From: Azoarcus sp. DD4
Lineage (GTDB): Bacteria > Pseudomonadota > Gammaproteobacteria > Burkholderiales > Rhodocyclaceae
Reading direction: 5' to 3'
NCBI RefSeq assembly: GCF_006496635.1
Contig: NZ_CP022958.1
Span: 2,046,001 to 2,110,000 of the forward strand
Length of the DNA: 64,000 nucleotides
The position numbers and the translations under genes were made by a program. Shown here piece by piece: positions 8,535 through 17,529 of this stretch; position 1 is the first letter of the stretch; each line of letters opens with the position of its first letter. A model generated the notes under the pieces. The model worked only from the letters and a program-made list of their open reading frames with translations. It ran no database searches and had not been told where the DNA came from.

Positions 8535-10853
8535 TCAGGCGTCCCGCTTCTGACGGGTCCGGCGCCGCGGCGCCGGCGTGTCGGCCGGCAGCGTGTGTGC
8601 GGGGCGCTCTTCCAGCAGCAACGGTGCTGGTGGCAGGCCGAACTGCTCGGCAACGCGCTTGTAACGTTGCTGGAAGGTGTCGCCGAGGTCGCCACGCGCA
8701 CGTGCCAGGGAGTAGGCCGTGTCGAGTGCCAGCCGGCGCAGTTCGGCGGTCGGGAGCAGGGCGCTCAGGCCGGCGAGGGTGCGGTCTTCGTCCAGCAGGA
8801 AGAGCAATGCCTGGCGCTTGAGCGTGTGCTTGAGGTCCGCCACCGCTCCTGTGGCCGACAGGCCGGCGTGCTGAAGCTCCTGGCGCAGCAGGTTGAATGG
8901 CCGTTCGTCGAAACCGAGCATGTCCGGCTTGGTGTAGAAGATGGTGCGGACCAGGCCGTCGAGCGCCGTGCCACTTTCGAAGTCTTCCGCCAGCACACGG
9001 CGCTGCAGGTTGCGGAACTCGTCTTCCATCCAACTGTGCGCCTGCTCGCGCCGGCGGCTGACCGTGTTGTTGCCCAGGCCGCTGAGGGCACGCACCAGCG
9101 GTGCCTCGTAGATGGTGGTGAACACCTGCTCCTGCATCAGGTCGCGGGCGTCGCGGTAGCTGTCGAGCACATGCTCGATGCCTTCCGATATCTTGTGCTC
9201 CAGCGCAACGAAGGGATTGTCCTCGGCAGCAGGCACCCGCTTGTGCTGGATGAGGCCGGCGATAGGGCCGAGCGGCCACAGCAGCGGATTCGCGTCGGAG
9301 AACCACAGTCGCTCGAAGCGTGCCGGGTTGAGATTGCGCAGGGTTTCGGCGAGAAATTCGTTGCTTGCAAGCTTGAGCCAGGGGGACACGAAAGTGTCGT
9401 AAAGCCCCTGATTGATCTCCGACACGCGCTTGACCACCTCGAACGCACGTTCGTCGTCGCGTCCGTCGTCCAGCGCCAGGATGTCGCTGATGTTGCGCGG
9501 CTCGAAGCGGACATGGAAACGGCCCTGCACGTATTCCCGTCCGGCCATGTCCGGCTGGGTGTCCTCGATCACCGCCTCGTAGAGACCGGGCGGCAGGATG
9601 TCGATCAGCTCCAGCGTGCCGACCAGCTTGTCGGTTTCCTTGCGGGCGACCGCACCCGACACGAAGATGCCGAGGTGGCCGATCTTCTCGTGCAGGCAAT
9701 AGACGATGGTCTGCTCGTTGAGGCGGATGTCCTCGACGCTGTCGTACAGGTCGGGAATCCAGTTCAGGGCTTGCTGCGGCGGCGTGATGTTGTCGCCCCA
9801 GGATGCGAACACGATGATGGGCGACCGGATGTTGCGCAGGTCGATCCGCGTCTTGCCGCTGGACGACACGATCTCGCCGGCAGTCAGGCGGTTGCCGACG
9901 AAGAGGTTCTGGGTGATCCAGTCCATTTCCTCCCTGTTCAGCAGGAAGTGACCGCCCCACCAGCGCTCGAACTCCAGGAAGCGTTCGCGTTCCTCATCGA
10001 CGCGGGCGAACAAGTTGTAGGACTTGCTCCAGAAGGTGTTGGCCGGATTGAGCAATTCGAAGTTGTTGACCAGATAGGCACCGTCGAAGCGGCCGTTGCC
10101 GAGGTCGCCGACCAGCGAGGCCAGCCACGTGCCGCCCATCAGACCGCCGGTGTAGCGCATCGGATTCTTGCCGCGTACGCCCGCCCAGTAGGAGATCGGC
10201 GAGCCGGCAAGCAGGATGGGGCCGACCACCCTGGGTGCGGCTGCAGCCAGCATCATCAGGGCCCAGCCGCCCTGACAGTTGCCGATCACCAGCGGTGCGC
10301 TGGCCTCGGGGTGCATGGCATTGACGCGGGACAGAAAGGCATATTCGGCCTTGGCGACCGATTCGATGGTCTGCCCCGGTTCAGGCGTGGGGAAGAACAT
10401 CACGAAGTAGCAAGGATGGCCCTGACGCATCGCGATGCCGATGCCGCTGTCTATCTTGAAGCCGCCGATGCCCGGACCGTGGCCGGCGCGCGGGTCGATG
10501 ACGACGAAAGGGCGCTTGGCCGGATCGGTCGCGGGGCAGTCCGTCGGCGGATGGATGCGGGCGAGCGCATAGTTGGCCGGATCGGGCAGGGCGCGGCCGT
10601 CCATGATGATCTCGTAGTCGAATGCCAGCACAGGTGGTTTGCCGGAGCGGCTGTGCTCCAGATACTGGTTGCCGCGTTCGCGCAGGACGTCGGCGAACAG
10701 CAGTTGGCGTTGCCAGCGGTCGTAAAGATACTCCGCCGCGGCGGTGAAGCCGCTGGCCTGGTAGCGAAGCAGTTGCCGAACGCCGGCAAGCGCGGCGGAC
10801 AGCGTGGTCAGGGCAGGCAAGGTGGGGACGACGGGCGACAGGACTGGATACAC
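8535..10853 (-). CDS. DUF3141 alpha/beta-hydrolase, PHA-synthase-like
   Basis: About 772 residues. It matches my recollection of DUF3141 proteins, often annotated as 3-hydroxyalkanoate synthetase-like. The fold is alpha/beta hydrolase. The nucleophile elbow reads GNCQGGW with Cys193, the Cys-type lipase box of PHA synthases, followed by ALMMLAAAAP. GHGPGIGGFK lies upstream and IVFASWGDNITPP carries the likely acid. A ~400-residue C-terminal helical region has no obvious relative. The start is a GTG at 10853, chosen because GGAG lies eight bases upstream and no ATG exists in frame for ~50 codons; this needs proof. It is divergent from zapE. Polymerising activity is inference only; a phasin gene at 16774 is suggestive context. 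Confidence 0.75.
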   Translation of the reverse strand: MYPVLSPVVPTLPALTTLSAALAGVRQLLRYQASGFTAAAEYLYDRWQRQLLFADVLRERGNQYLEHSRSGKPPVLAFDYEIIMDGRALPDPANYALARIHPPTDCPATDPAKRPFVVIDPRAGHGPGIGGFKIDSGIGIAMRQGHPCYFVMFFPTPEPGQTIESVAKAEYAFLSRVNAMHPEASAPLVIGNCQGGWALMMLAAAAPRVVGPILLAGSPISYWAGVRGKNPMRYTGGLMGGTWLASLVGDLGNGRFDGAYLVNNFELLNPANTFWSKSYNLFARVDEERERFLEFERWWGGHFLLNREEMDWITQNLFVGNRLTAGEIVSSSGKTRIDLRNIRSPIIVFASWGDNITPPQQALNWIPDLYDSVEDIRLNEQTIVYCLHEKIGHLGIFVSGAVARKETDKLVGTLELIDILPPGLYEAVIEDTQPDMAGREYVQGRFHVRFEPRNISDILALDDGRDDERAFEVVKRVSEINQGLYDTFVSPWLKLASNEFLAETLRNLNPARFERLWFSDANPLLWPLGPIAGLIQHKRVPAAEDNPFVALEHKISEGIEHVLDSYRDARDLMQEQVFTTIYEAPLVRALSGLGNNTVSRRREQAHSWMEDEFRNLQRRVLAEDFESGTALDGLVRTIFYTKPDMLGFDERPFNLLRQELQHAGLSATGAVADLKHTLKRQALLFLLDEDRTLAGLSALLPTAELRRLALDTAYSLARARGDLGDTFQQRYKRVAEQFGLPPAPLLLEERPAHTLPADTPAPRRRTRQKRDA

Positions 10854-10915
10854 GGGCAGGTCTCCGAAGGACGGCAGGCGGGGCGTACCTGCATGCGCAA
10901 TATGGAAAAAGACGT

Positions 10916-10927
10916 ATGTTGCGTTGC
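10916..10927. promoter_or_regulatory. ATGTTGCGTTGC motif upstream of the DUF3141 gene
   Basis: This exact 12-mer occurs again at 17454-17465 upstream of the phasin gene, in the same orientation relative to both minus-strand genes. Here it continues as AGCAT, giving an imperfect dyad TGTTGC-GTT-GCAGCA. It lies 63 bases from the proposed GTG start. A regulator shared by PHA genes, such as PhaR, is a possible binder. Confidence 0.4.
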
Positions 10928-11074
10928 AGCATAGCGCCGGGGAGAAACCACGGCAAGCGCTGTTGCATAGCGGAAATCGGCGCCCGACTTGCACTACAAT
11001 CTCGGCTTCGATTCGAGCCACCGCGGCCGAACGCGGGGTGTCGGTCCGGTCCCGCGGCGGTACCGCCCAAGACC

Positions 11075-12187
11075 ATGCCCCATCGCACCCTCAAAGTTTC
11101 CGAACACGGCGTGCTGGACGCCTACGAGGCCCAGTTGCGCGCCCGCGGTTTCAAGTCCGATCCGGCGCAGCGCGCCGCGATGCAACGCCTGCAAAAGCTC
11201 TACGGCGAACTGCTCTGTTTCAAGGTCGCCCGCAGCAGCACCTTGCGCCGCATGTTCTCGCGGCCCGACATGCCACGCAGTGTGTATTTCTGGGGAGGTG
11301 TCGGCCGCGGCAAGAGCTTCCTGATGGACTGCTTCTTTGATGCGGTGCCCTACAAGCGCAAGCGCCGGGTGCACTTCCATGCCTTCATGCAGGAGGTGCA
11401 GAACGATCTCAAGAACCACAACCACGAACCCGATCCGCTGCAGAAGGTGGCCGACCGCATCGCGCGCGAGACCCGCCTGCTGTGCTTCGACGAGTTCCAC
11501 GTGTCCGATATCGCCGACGCGATGATCCTCGGCCGCTTGCTCGAAGCCCTGTTCGTCCGCGGCGTCATCTTCGTGATGACCTCGAACTACCCGCCCGACG
11601 GTCTCTACCCCAACGGCCTGATGCGGGTGAACTTCCTGCCGACCATAGAGATGATCAAACGCCGCTTCGACGTCGTCGAGGTGGACCACGGCACCGACTA
11701 CCGCCTGCGCACGCTGGAGAAGATCGAGATCTTCCTGGTGCCGGCCGATGCCGAATCGGACCGCAAGATGAAGGACGACTTCCGCCGGCTCGCTGCGAGC
11801 GACGGCACGACCGGCGAGATCGCGCTCAACGAGCGCAAGCTGCCGGTTATCCGCCGCGCACCGGGGGTGATCTGGTTCGATTTCGCCACGCTCTGCGGCG
11901 GGCCGCGCTCGCAGAACGATTACCTCGAGATCGCGCGCGAGCATCACACCCTGTTCCTGTCGGCGGTGCCGAAGATGTCGGCCGGCAACGCCTCCGAAGC
12001 GCGCCGCTTCACTTGGCTGATCGATGTGCTCTACGACCACCGCGTCAAGCTCATCCTCAGCGCCGAGGTGGAGGCCTACGAGCTCTACACCGAGGGCCAC
12101 AATGCCCACGAGTTCGTGCGCACGGTCAGCCGCCTGATGGAAATGCGCACCCGCGAATACCTCGCCGAGGCGCACCGGGTGGAGTAG
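11075..12187 (+). CDS. zapE: Cell division protein ZapE (AFG1-like ATPase)
   Basis: About 370 residues, matching ZapE/YhcM, a P-loop ATPase that associates with the Z-ring. The Walker A motif GGVGRGKS is at residues 74-81 and Walker B LLCFDEFHV near 135-143. The family signatures FVMTSNYPPDGLYPNGL and the HAFMQEVQ segment are present. ATG 11075 (MPHRTLKVSEHGVL) is chosen because it begins the conserved region; the in-frame ATG at 10916 would add 53 non-conserved residues and overlap the promoter region. It is divergent from the DUF3141 gene and followed after 10 bases by the helicase gene. Confidence 0.9.
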   Translation: MPHRTLKVSEHGVLDAYEAQLRARGFKSDPAQRAAMQRLQKLYGELLCFKVARSSTLRRMFSRPDMPRSVYFWGGVGRGKSFLMDCFFDAVPYKRKRRVHFHAFMQEVQNDLKNHNHEPDPLQKVADRIARETRLLCFDEFHVSDIADAMILGRLLEALFVRGVIFVMTSNYPPDGLYPNGLMRVNFLPTIEMIKRRFDVVEVDHGTDYRLRTLEKIEIFLVPADAESDRKMKDDFRRLAASDGTTGEIALNERKLPVIRRAPGVIWFDFATLCGGPRSQNDYLEIAREHHTLFLSAVPKMSAGNASEARRFTWLIDVLYDHRVKLILSAEVEAYELYTEGHNAHEFVRTVSRLMEMRTREYLAEAHRVE

Positions 12188-12197
12188 GACTGCACCG

Positions 12198-14171
12198 ATG
12201 TCCGACCTTGACCCGCTGTTCGCCCCCGACGGCCCGCTGGCGCAGGCGGTGCCGGGCTTTCGCGCGCGGCCGCAGCAGATCGAGATGGCCGGCCGCATTG
12301 CCGAGGCCATCCGGGGCCATCGCATTCTCGTTGCCGAGGCGGGCACCGGCACCGGCAAGACCTACGCCTACCTGGTGCCGGCGCTGATGGCGGGCGGCAA
12401 GGTCATCGTGTCCACCGGCACCAAGACCTTGCAGGATCAGCTCTTCAATCGCGATTTGCCCACCGTGCGCGCGGCGCTCAAGGTGCCGGTGACGATCGCG
12501 CTGCTGAAGGGCCGTGCCAACTACGTCTGCCCCTACCATCTCGCCCGCAACGAACGCGACGGCCGCTTCCTCACCGCGCAGGACGCCGCCGACCTGCGTG
12601 CGATCTCACGTTTCGCCAAGATCACCCAGAGCGGCGACAAGGCCGAGTGCACCGAGGTGCGCGAGGATTCCGCCGCCTGGATGGCGGCTACTTCCACCCG
12701 CGACAACTGCCTCGGCCAGGAATGCCCCGACGTCAAGGAGTGTTTCGTGATGGCGGCGCGTCGCAATGCGATGGAGGCCGACGTGGTGGTGGTGAATCAT
12801 CACCTCTTTTTCGCCGACGTGATGCTGCGCGACGAAGGAATGGGCGAGCTGCTGCCGGCGTGCAACGCAGTGATCTTCGACGAGGCGCACCAGCTGCCGG
12901 AAACCGCCAGCCTGTTCTTCGGCGAAACCGTGTCCACCGCCCAGGTGCTGGAACTGGCGCGCGATACCCGTTCGGAAGGCGTGGCCGCGGCGCGTGATTG
13001 CGTCGCACTGATCGACGACACCCGCGCGCTGGAGAAAGCGGCGCGCGACCTGCGTCTGGTGTTCGGCGCCGAGCCGGCACGGCTGTCCGCCGCGCAGGCG
13101 GCCGAGAAGGCGGAGTTCGACAAGCAGCTGGGCGCGCTCACCGAGGTGCTGGATCACTTCCACGCCATCCTCGACACCCAGGCCGAGCGTTCCGAGGGGC
13201 TGGCCAACTGCCTGCGCCGTACCCAGGAGATGAGCGAACGTCTGGCGCGCTGGCGCAATCCGGAAGAGAAGGATCTGATCCGCTGGGTCGAGGTCTTCAG
13301 CCACTCGCTGGCGCTCAATGCCACGCCGCTGCATGTGTCGGACGTGTTCCGCCGCCAGCTCGAAGGCCATCCGCGCGCCTGGATCTTCACCTCGGCCACG
13401 CTCGCGGTCGGTCAGGACTTCGGCCACTACTGCCGCGAACTCGGGCTGGCGTGGATGGATCCGCCGCCGATGACCGCGGTGTGGGGCAGCCCGTTCGATT
13501 ACGCCGAGCAGGCCTTGCTGTATGCGCCGCAGGCCATGCCGGAGCCGAATTCGCCGGACTATGCGGACGCCGTGGCGCGTACCGCGCTGCCGCTGATCCG
13601 TGCCGCGCGCGGCCGTAGCTTCGTGCTGTGCACCTCGCTGAGGGCGATGCGCCGCATCCATGAACTGATCGCCGACGGTCTGGAGCGCGCCGGCGACAAA
13701 CTGCCGCTGCTGCTGCAGGGCGAAGGTTCGCGCACCGAGCTGCTGGAGCGTTTCCGGCGCCTGGGCAACGCGGTGCTGGTGGCGAGCCAGAGCTTCTGGG
13801 AAGGCGTGGACGTGCCGGGCGATGCGCTATCGCTGGTGGTGATCGACAAGTTTCCCTTCGCGCCGCCGGACGATCCGGTGCTGGCCGCGCGCGTCGAGCA
13901 CATGCAGAAGCAGGGCCTCAGTCCTTTCATCCATTATCAGCTGCCGCGCGCGGTGATCAGCATGAAGCAGGGCGCCGGCCGCCTGATCCGTACCGAGCGC
14001 GACCGCGGCGTGCTCTGCATCTGCGATCCGCGCATGCTCACAAAATCCTACGGCAAGGTGATCTGGCGCAGCCTGCCGCCGATGAGCCGCACCAAGGACG
14101 AGGCGGTCGCCGTGGCCTTCCTCGAAAAGCTGCCGCCGCCGAAGGCCTCGCCCGACCAGCACGACTCGTAG
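12198..14171 (+). CDS. DinG/YoaA-type ATP-dependent DNA helicase
   Basis: 657 residues. An XPD/DinG-family superfamily 2 helicase. Motif I EAGTGTGKT is at residues 47-55 and the DEAH box in VIFDEAHQLPETA lies near residue 228. The region between holds Cys residues arranged as an Fe-S cluster site (VCPYHL near 111, then AECTEV near 150 and DNCLGQECP near 172-176), as in DinG and YoaA. C-terminal motifs SQSFWEGVDVPGD and QGAGRLIRTERDRGVL are present. The family unwinds forked or D-loop DNA during repair. Length and Fe-S pattern fit YoaA better than the longer DinG of E. coli, but I cannot decide firmly. Confidence 0.88.
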   Translation: MSDLDPLFAPDGPLAQAVPGFRARPQQIEMAGRIAEAIRGHRILVAEAGTGTGKTYAYLVPALMAGGKVIVSTGTKTLQDQLFNRDLPTVRAALKVPVTIALLKGRANYVCPYHLARNERDGRFLTAQDAADLRAISRFAKITQSGDKAECTEVREDSAAWMAATSTRDNCLGQECPDVKECFVMAARRNAMEADVVVVNHHLFFADVMLRDEGMGELLPACNAVIFDEAHQLPETASLFFGETVSTAQVLELARDTRSEGVAAARDCVALIDDTRALEKAARDLRLVFGAEPARLSAAQAAEKAEFDKQLGALTEVLDHFHAILDTQAERSEGLANCLRRTQEMSERLARWRNPEEKDLIRWVEVFSHSLALNATPLHVSDVFRRQLEGHPRAWIFTSATLAVGQDFGHYCRELGLAWMDPPPMTAVWGSPFDYAEQALLYAPQAMPEPNSPDYADAVARTALPLIRAARGRSFVLCTSLRAMRRIHELIADGLERAGDKLPLLLQGEGSRTELLERFRRLGNAVLVASQSFWEGVDVPGDALSLVVIDKFPFAPPDDPVLAARVEHMQKQGLSPFIHYQLPRAVISMKQGAGRLIRTERDRGVLCICDPRMLTKSYGKVIWRSLPPMSRTKDEAVAVAFLEKLPPPKASPDQHDS

Positions 14172-14267
14172 CCAGAGCCGGCGGGCGTCCCCGGGGGGAG
14201 CCGATCGCGGCGCCTTGTTGTATGCTCCCTGCCTCGAACAATGAGACGCCCCTGCGGCGCGCCTTCG

Positions 14268-14762
14268 ATGAAAGTATTCGGCATCGCCGGTTGGTCAGGC
14301 TCGGGCAAGACGACCCTGCTCGAGAAACTCATCCCGGAGTTCACCCGCCGCGGCCTGCGTGTGTCGGTGATCAAGCATGCGCACCACGGTTTCGATCTCG
14401 ATCGTCCCGGCAAGGATTCATTCCGTCATCGCGAGGCCGGAGCCACCCAGGTGCTGATGCTGTCGGGTGAGCGCTGGGTGCTGATGCACGAACTGCGCGG
14501 TCGTGCCGAGCCGACGCTGGAAGAGCAGCTTGCGCTGCTCGCGCCTTGCGACATTGTGCTGATCGAAGGCTACAAGGCCGCCGCGGTGCCCAAGGTCGAG
14601 GTTCACCGACCGAGCCACGGCAAGCCGCCGCTGTGGCCGGAGAACCCCCACGTGGTGGCAGTGGCCACCGATGCCGACATCGACTGCCCGCTGCCGCGCC
14701 TGCCCTTGAACGACGCCGCGGCGGTCGCGGCCTTCATCATCGATTTCCCGGACAAACCATGA
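14268..14762 (+). CDS. mobB: Molybdopterin-guanine dinucleotide biosynthesis protein MobB
   Basis: About 164 residues. The P-loop GWSGSGKTT is at residues 8-16, followed by LLEKLIPEFTRRGLRVSVIKHAHHGFDLDRPGKDS, a segment typical of MobB, then GAT and IVLIEGYK. MobB is a GTPase accessory for attaching GMP to molybdopterin. ATG 14268 aligns with the family N-terminus; ATG 14241 would add nine residues. No clear Shine-Dalgarno precedes either. The stop overlaps the moeA start as ATGA, implying translational coupling in a molybdenum-cofactor operon. Confidence 0.9.
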   Translation: MKVFGIAGWSGSGKTTLLEKLIPEFTRRGLRVSVIKHAHHGFDLDRPGKDSFRHREAGATQVLMLSGERWVLMHELRGRAEPTLEEQLALLAPCDIVLIEGYKAAAVPKVEVHRPSHGKPPLWPENPHVVAVATDADIDCPLPRLPLNDAAAVAAFIIDFPDKP

Positions 14763-15964
14763 ACGCCAGCATGCTCAGTTTCGACGACGCCCTGCAGCAA
14801 CTCCTCGGCTACGCCCGGCCGGTGCGCGAGATCGACGAGGTCGACACCATGGTCGCCGCCGGGCGGGTACTTGCGGTTACCCAGCATTCCCCCATTGCCC
14901 AGCCGCCGATGGACAACTCGGCGATGGACGGTTACGCCGTGCGCGTGGCGGACGTGCCAGCCGCCGGAACCCGCTTGCCGGTGAGCCAGCGCATTCCGGC
15001 CGGTAGCAGCGCGCATCCGCTCGCGGCGGGCACAGCCGCGCGCATCTTCACCGGTGCGCCGGTGCCGGAGGGTGCGGACGCGGTGGTGATGCAGGAGTTC
15101 TGCGAGCACGACGGTGACAGCGTCGTGGTCAACCGGGTGCCGCGTGTGGGCGAATCGCTGCGCCGCGAGGGCGAGGATATTGCTGCCGGTGCAGTCATCC
15201 TGCCCGCCGGTACGCGCCTGCGACCCCAGGAAGTGGCTCTGGCGGCCTCGGTCGGTCTGGCCCAGCTGCCTGTCTATCGCCGTGTCAAGGTGGCGATGTT
15301 CTCCACCGGCAGCGAACTCGTGATGCCGGGCGAAGCCTTGCCGCCGGGTGGTATCTACAATTCCAACCGCTTCATGCTGCGGGCGCTGCTCACCGGGCTG
15401 GGCTGCGAAGTCAGCGATCTGGGCATCGTGCCCGACAAGCTCGACGCCACCCGCGCGACCCTGCGCGAGGCCGCCCAGGGGCACGACCTGATCCTTACCA
15501 GCGGCGGTGTGTCGATGGGCGAGGAGGACCACGTCAAGCCTGCGGTGGAGGCCGAGGGCAGCCTCGACATGTGGAGAATAGCGATGAAGCCGGGCAAGCC
15601 GCTCGCCTACGGCAAAGTGCATGGCGCGGCCTTCATCGGGCTGCCGGGCAATCCGGTATCCAGCTTCGTCACCTTCCTGCTGATGGTGCGGCCTTTCCTG
15701 CTTGCCACGCAGGGTGTGAGCGAGACCGCGCCGCTGGCATTGAGCCTGCGTGCGGATTTCGATTGGCCGCGGCCGGACCGCCGTCGCGAATTCCTGCGCG
15801 CCCGCATCAATGCCGAAGGCGGCGTCGAACTCTTTCCGAACCAGGGGGCGGCAGCGCTGGGCTCCACGGTGTGGGCCAGCGGACTGGTGGACGTACCGGC
15901 CGACACACCGATCGCGCGCGGCCAGACGGTCCGCTTCCTGCCCTATGGCGAATTGCTCTACTGA
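14759..15964 (+). CDS. moeA: Molybdopterin molybdenumtransferase MoeA
   Basis: About 401 residues, the usual length. MoeA inserts molybdate into adenylylated molybdopterin. Signatures: PPMDNSAMDGYAVR near the N-terminus, FTGAPVPEGADAVVMQE, STGSELV, GIYNSNRFML, LTSGGVSMGEEDHV, KPGKPLAYG and GLPGNPVSSFVTF. The ATG overlaps the mobB TGA by one base pair step (ATGA at 14759-14762), so ribosomes can re-initiate. It is followed by moaD 13 bases later. Confidence 0.95.
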   Translation: MNASMLSFDDALQQLLGYARPVREIDEVDTMVAAGRVLAVTQHSPIAQPPMDNSAMDGYAVRVADVPAAGTRLPVSQRIPAGSSAHPLAAGTAARIFTGAPVPEGADAVVMQEFCEHDGDSVVVNRVPRVGESLRREGEDIAAGAVILPAGTRLRPQEVALAASVGLAQLPVYRRVKVAMFSTGSELVMPGEALPPGGIYNSNRFMLRALLTGLGCEVSDLGIVPDKLDATRATLREAAQGHDLILTSGGVSMGEEDHVKPAVEAEGSLDMWRIAMKPGKPLAYGKVHGAAFIGLPGNPVSSFVTFLLMVRPFLLATQGVSETAPLALSLRADFDWPRPDRRREFLRARINAEGGVELFPNQGAAALGSTVWASGLVDVPADTPIARGQTVRFLPYGELLY

Positions 15965-15977
15965 CTATACTGATTCC

Positions 15978-16232
15978 ATGAACGTGAAGATCCTCTATTT
16001 CGCCAGCTTGCGCGAAGCGGTCGGTACCGCAGCGGAAGAATTCGCACTGCCCGTCGGCGGTGTCACGGTGGGCGCCCTGCGCAGCGAACTCGCCGCGCGG
16101 GGAGAAGGCTGGCGGGCGCTGGCGGCAGGCCGCAATGTGCGGGCAGCGGTGAACCAGCGCATGGCCGGACCGGATGTCGAGCTGCGGGCGGGTGACGAAG
16201 TGGCCTTCTTCCCGCCGGTGACCGGAGGCTGA
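15978..16232 (+). CDS. moaD: Molybdopterin synthase sulfur-carrier subunit MoaD
   Basis: 84 residues of the beta-grasp MoaD fold. It ends in the required Gly-Gly (PPVTGG), whose carboxylate is adenylated and thiolated to donate sulfur to precursor Z. The N-terminus MNVKILYFASLREAVG is characteristic. It lies three bases upstream of moaE, its partner in the heterotetrameric synthase. Confidence 0.94.
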   Translation: MNVKILYFASLREAVGTAAEEFALPVGGVTVGALRSELAARGEGWRALAAGRNVRAAVNQRMAGPDVELRAGDEVAFFPPVTGG

Positions 16233-16235
16233 GCG

Positions 16236-16715
16236 ATGTCGGTCAGCGTGCAGGAAGCGGATTTCGACGTCGGTGCGGAGATCGCGGCACTGAGCAGCGG
16301 AAGCAAGGATATCGGTGCGGTGGCCAGCTTCGTCGGTCTGGTGCGCGATGCGAACGACGGTAGTGGCGTGTCGGCGATGACGCTGGAACACTATCCCGGC
16401 ATGACCGAGCAGGCGCTGGAAGCCATCGTGGCCGAGGCGCAGCAGCGTTGGCCGCTGAACGCGGTGCGCGTCATCCATCGCTACGGGCGTCTGCTGCCGG
16501 GTGATCGCATCGTTTTCGTCGCGGTGGCGGGGGCGCACCGCGGCGAGGCGTTTGCCGCATGCGAGTTCGTCATGGATTACCTCAAGACCCGCGCGCCGTT
16601 CTGGAAGCGCGAGGAGACACCCGAGGGCGCACGCTGGGTCGATGCGCGGGAGACCGACGACAGTGCCGCTGCGCGCTGGTCCGAAAACTGGGACGAAGTC
16701 GAGCAACGACGCTGA
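16236..16715 (+). CDS. moaE: Molybdopterin synthase catalytic subunit MoaE
   Basis: 159 residues. MoaE binds precursor Z and uses thiolated MoaD to make molybdopterin. Family motifs: GAVASFVGLVRDAN, LEHYPGMTE, VIHRYGRLLPGD, AHRGEAFAACEFVMDYLK and FWKREETPEGARWVDA, which holds the active-site Lys. It is the last gene of the mobB-moeA-moaD-moaE run and converges on the phasin gene. Confidence 0.95.
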   Translation: MSVSVQEADFDVGAEIAALSSGSKDIGAVASFVGLVRDANDGSGVSAMTLEHYPGMTEQALEAIVAEAQQRWPLNAVRVIHRYGRLLPGDRIVFVAVAGAHRGEAFAACEFVMDYLKTRAPFWKREETPEGARWVDARETDDSAAARWSENWDEVEQRR

Positions 16716-16725
16716 CCCGGTCGAC

Positions 16726-16753
16726 ACAAAAAACGGCGCCCGCGGGCGCCGTT
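16726..16753 (-). terminator. Terminator of the phasin gene
   Basis: A perfect 22-bp palindrome, AACGGCGCCCG (16732-16742) with its complement (16743-16753). On the minus strand it is followed by a run of seven Ts (opposite the A-run ending at 16733, partly within the stem). It terminates leftward phasin transcription; the + side lacks a T-run but may still slow the moaE transcript. Confidence 0.75.
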
Positions 16754-16773
16754 CTGCATGCCAGGGTTGCGGC

Positions 16774-17280
16774 TTACTTGCGCGGCTTGCCGCCGGCGTT
16801 GGTGAAGGCTTGGAACGCCTCGGCGGAGGCGCGGCTCACCTGTTCGAAGGCGGCGCGAGTGGTGTCCATCGCCGTCTGGATAGCGCCCATGGCGTTCTGG
16901 TCGGTGATCGGCATGCCCTTGAACATCTTCTGCATGGCTTCGAACACGTCGGTGCTGCCGGTGGTGAGCTGCTCGCCGACCAGCTTGCCGACTTCGGCCT
17001 GCGCACGGGCGGTGATTTCGGCGATCTCGCGGGCGCACGCCAGCATCTTCTCTGTGGTGGCCTGGGCGAACTGGGTGCGCAGCTCCATCAGGTTCTTCGG
17101 GTCCTGAGTGGTAGACAGGGCTTTGGCGTTCTCGACGCCTTCCTCGAACAGGGACTTGGCGGTCGACACCTGGATTTCCATGATGCGCTGCGAGTTCTCG
17201 ATCGACAGCTGTGCCAGACGCATTGCGGCTTCGAGGTTCTTCTTCTGCAGTTCGTTGAACTGATCCTGTTTGCTAGCCAT
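16774..17280 (-). CDS. Phasin family protein (PHA granule-associated)
   Basis: 168 residues, with the phasin_2-type pattern: an N-terminal FNELQKKNLEAAMRLAQLS segment, amphipathic helices through NAKALSTTQDPKNLMELRTQFAQ, and an Ala/Lys-rich end GGKPRK. Phasins coat polyhydroxyalkanoate granules and control their number and surface. A very good ribosome-binding site (GGAGGAAAC) precedes the ATG. It has its own terminator. It is transcribed alone and divergently from clpB. The same 12-base motif found upstream of the DUF3141 gene is 174 bases upstream. Confidence 0.85.
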   Translation of the reverse strand: MASKQDQFNELQKKNLEAAMRLAQLSIENSQRIMEIQVSTAKSLFEEGVENAKALSTTQDPKNLMELRTQFAQATTEKMLACAREIAEITARAQAEVGKLVGEQLTTGSTDVFEAMQKMFKGMPITDQNAMGAIQTAMDTTRAAFEQVSRASAEAFQAFTNAGGKPRK

Positions 17281-17453
17281 GTGTTTCCTCCGCGCGCAGT
17301 TGAATGTTGTGAGAGGCGCTCAAGACTCCATATCGGTCGGTGGCAGCCTTGCGGCCGCGATTCCTTCCTCTCCCTCCGCCTCATCGTGAAACATAACACA
17401 GCGCATTGACGGCCGGTGCGTCGCATAGTCGGCCGGCGTGACCTTCAGGGCAA

Positions 17454-17465
17454 ATGTTGCGTTGC
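17454..17465. promoter_or_regulatory. ATGTTGCGTTGC motif in the phasin-clpB intergenic region
   Basis: Second copy of the 12-mer at 10916. It lies in the 311-base divergent gap (17281-17591) between phasin and clpB. That gap otherwise holds the sigma-32 promoter of clpB and no gene. Confidence 0.4.
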
Positions 17466-17529
17466 GGCTGTCGTCGGGGGGCGATTTGCCCAGACTGGGC
17501 AGGCTGCCGCCGCGAGGCAGTGGAATGCG

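Noticed and set aside
8463..10934. Long + strand open frame (over 800 codons)
   Set aside because: It is antisense to the DUF3141 gene and arises from high G+C; it contains no recognisable domain, whereas the minus strand has a clear alpha/beta-hydrolase elbow.
16732..16753. Terminator for moaE on the + strand
   Set aside because: The hairpin has no T-run on the + side; the T-run is on the minus side, so it was assigned to the phasin gene.
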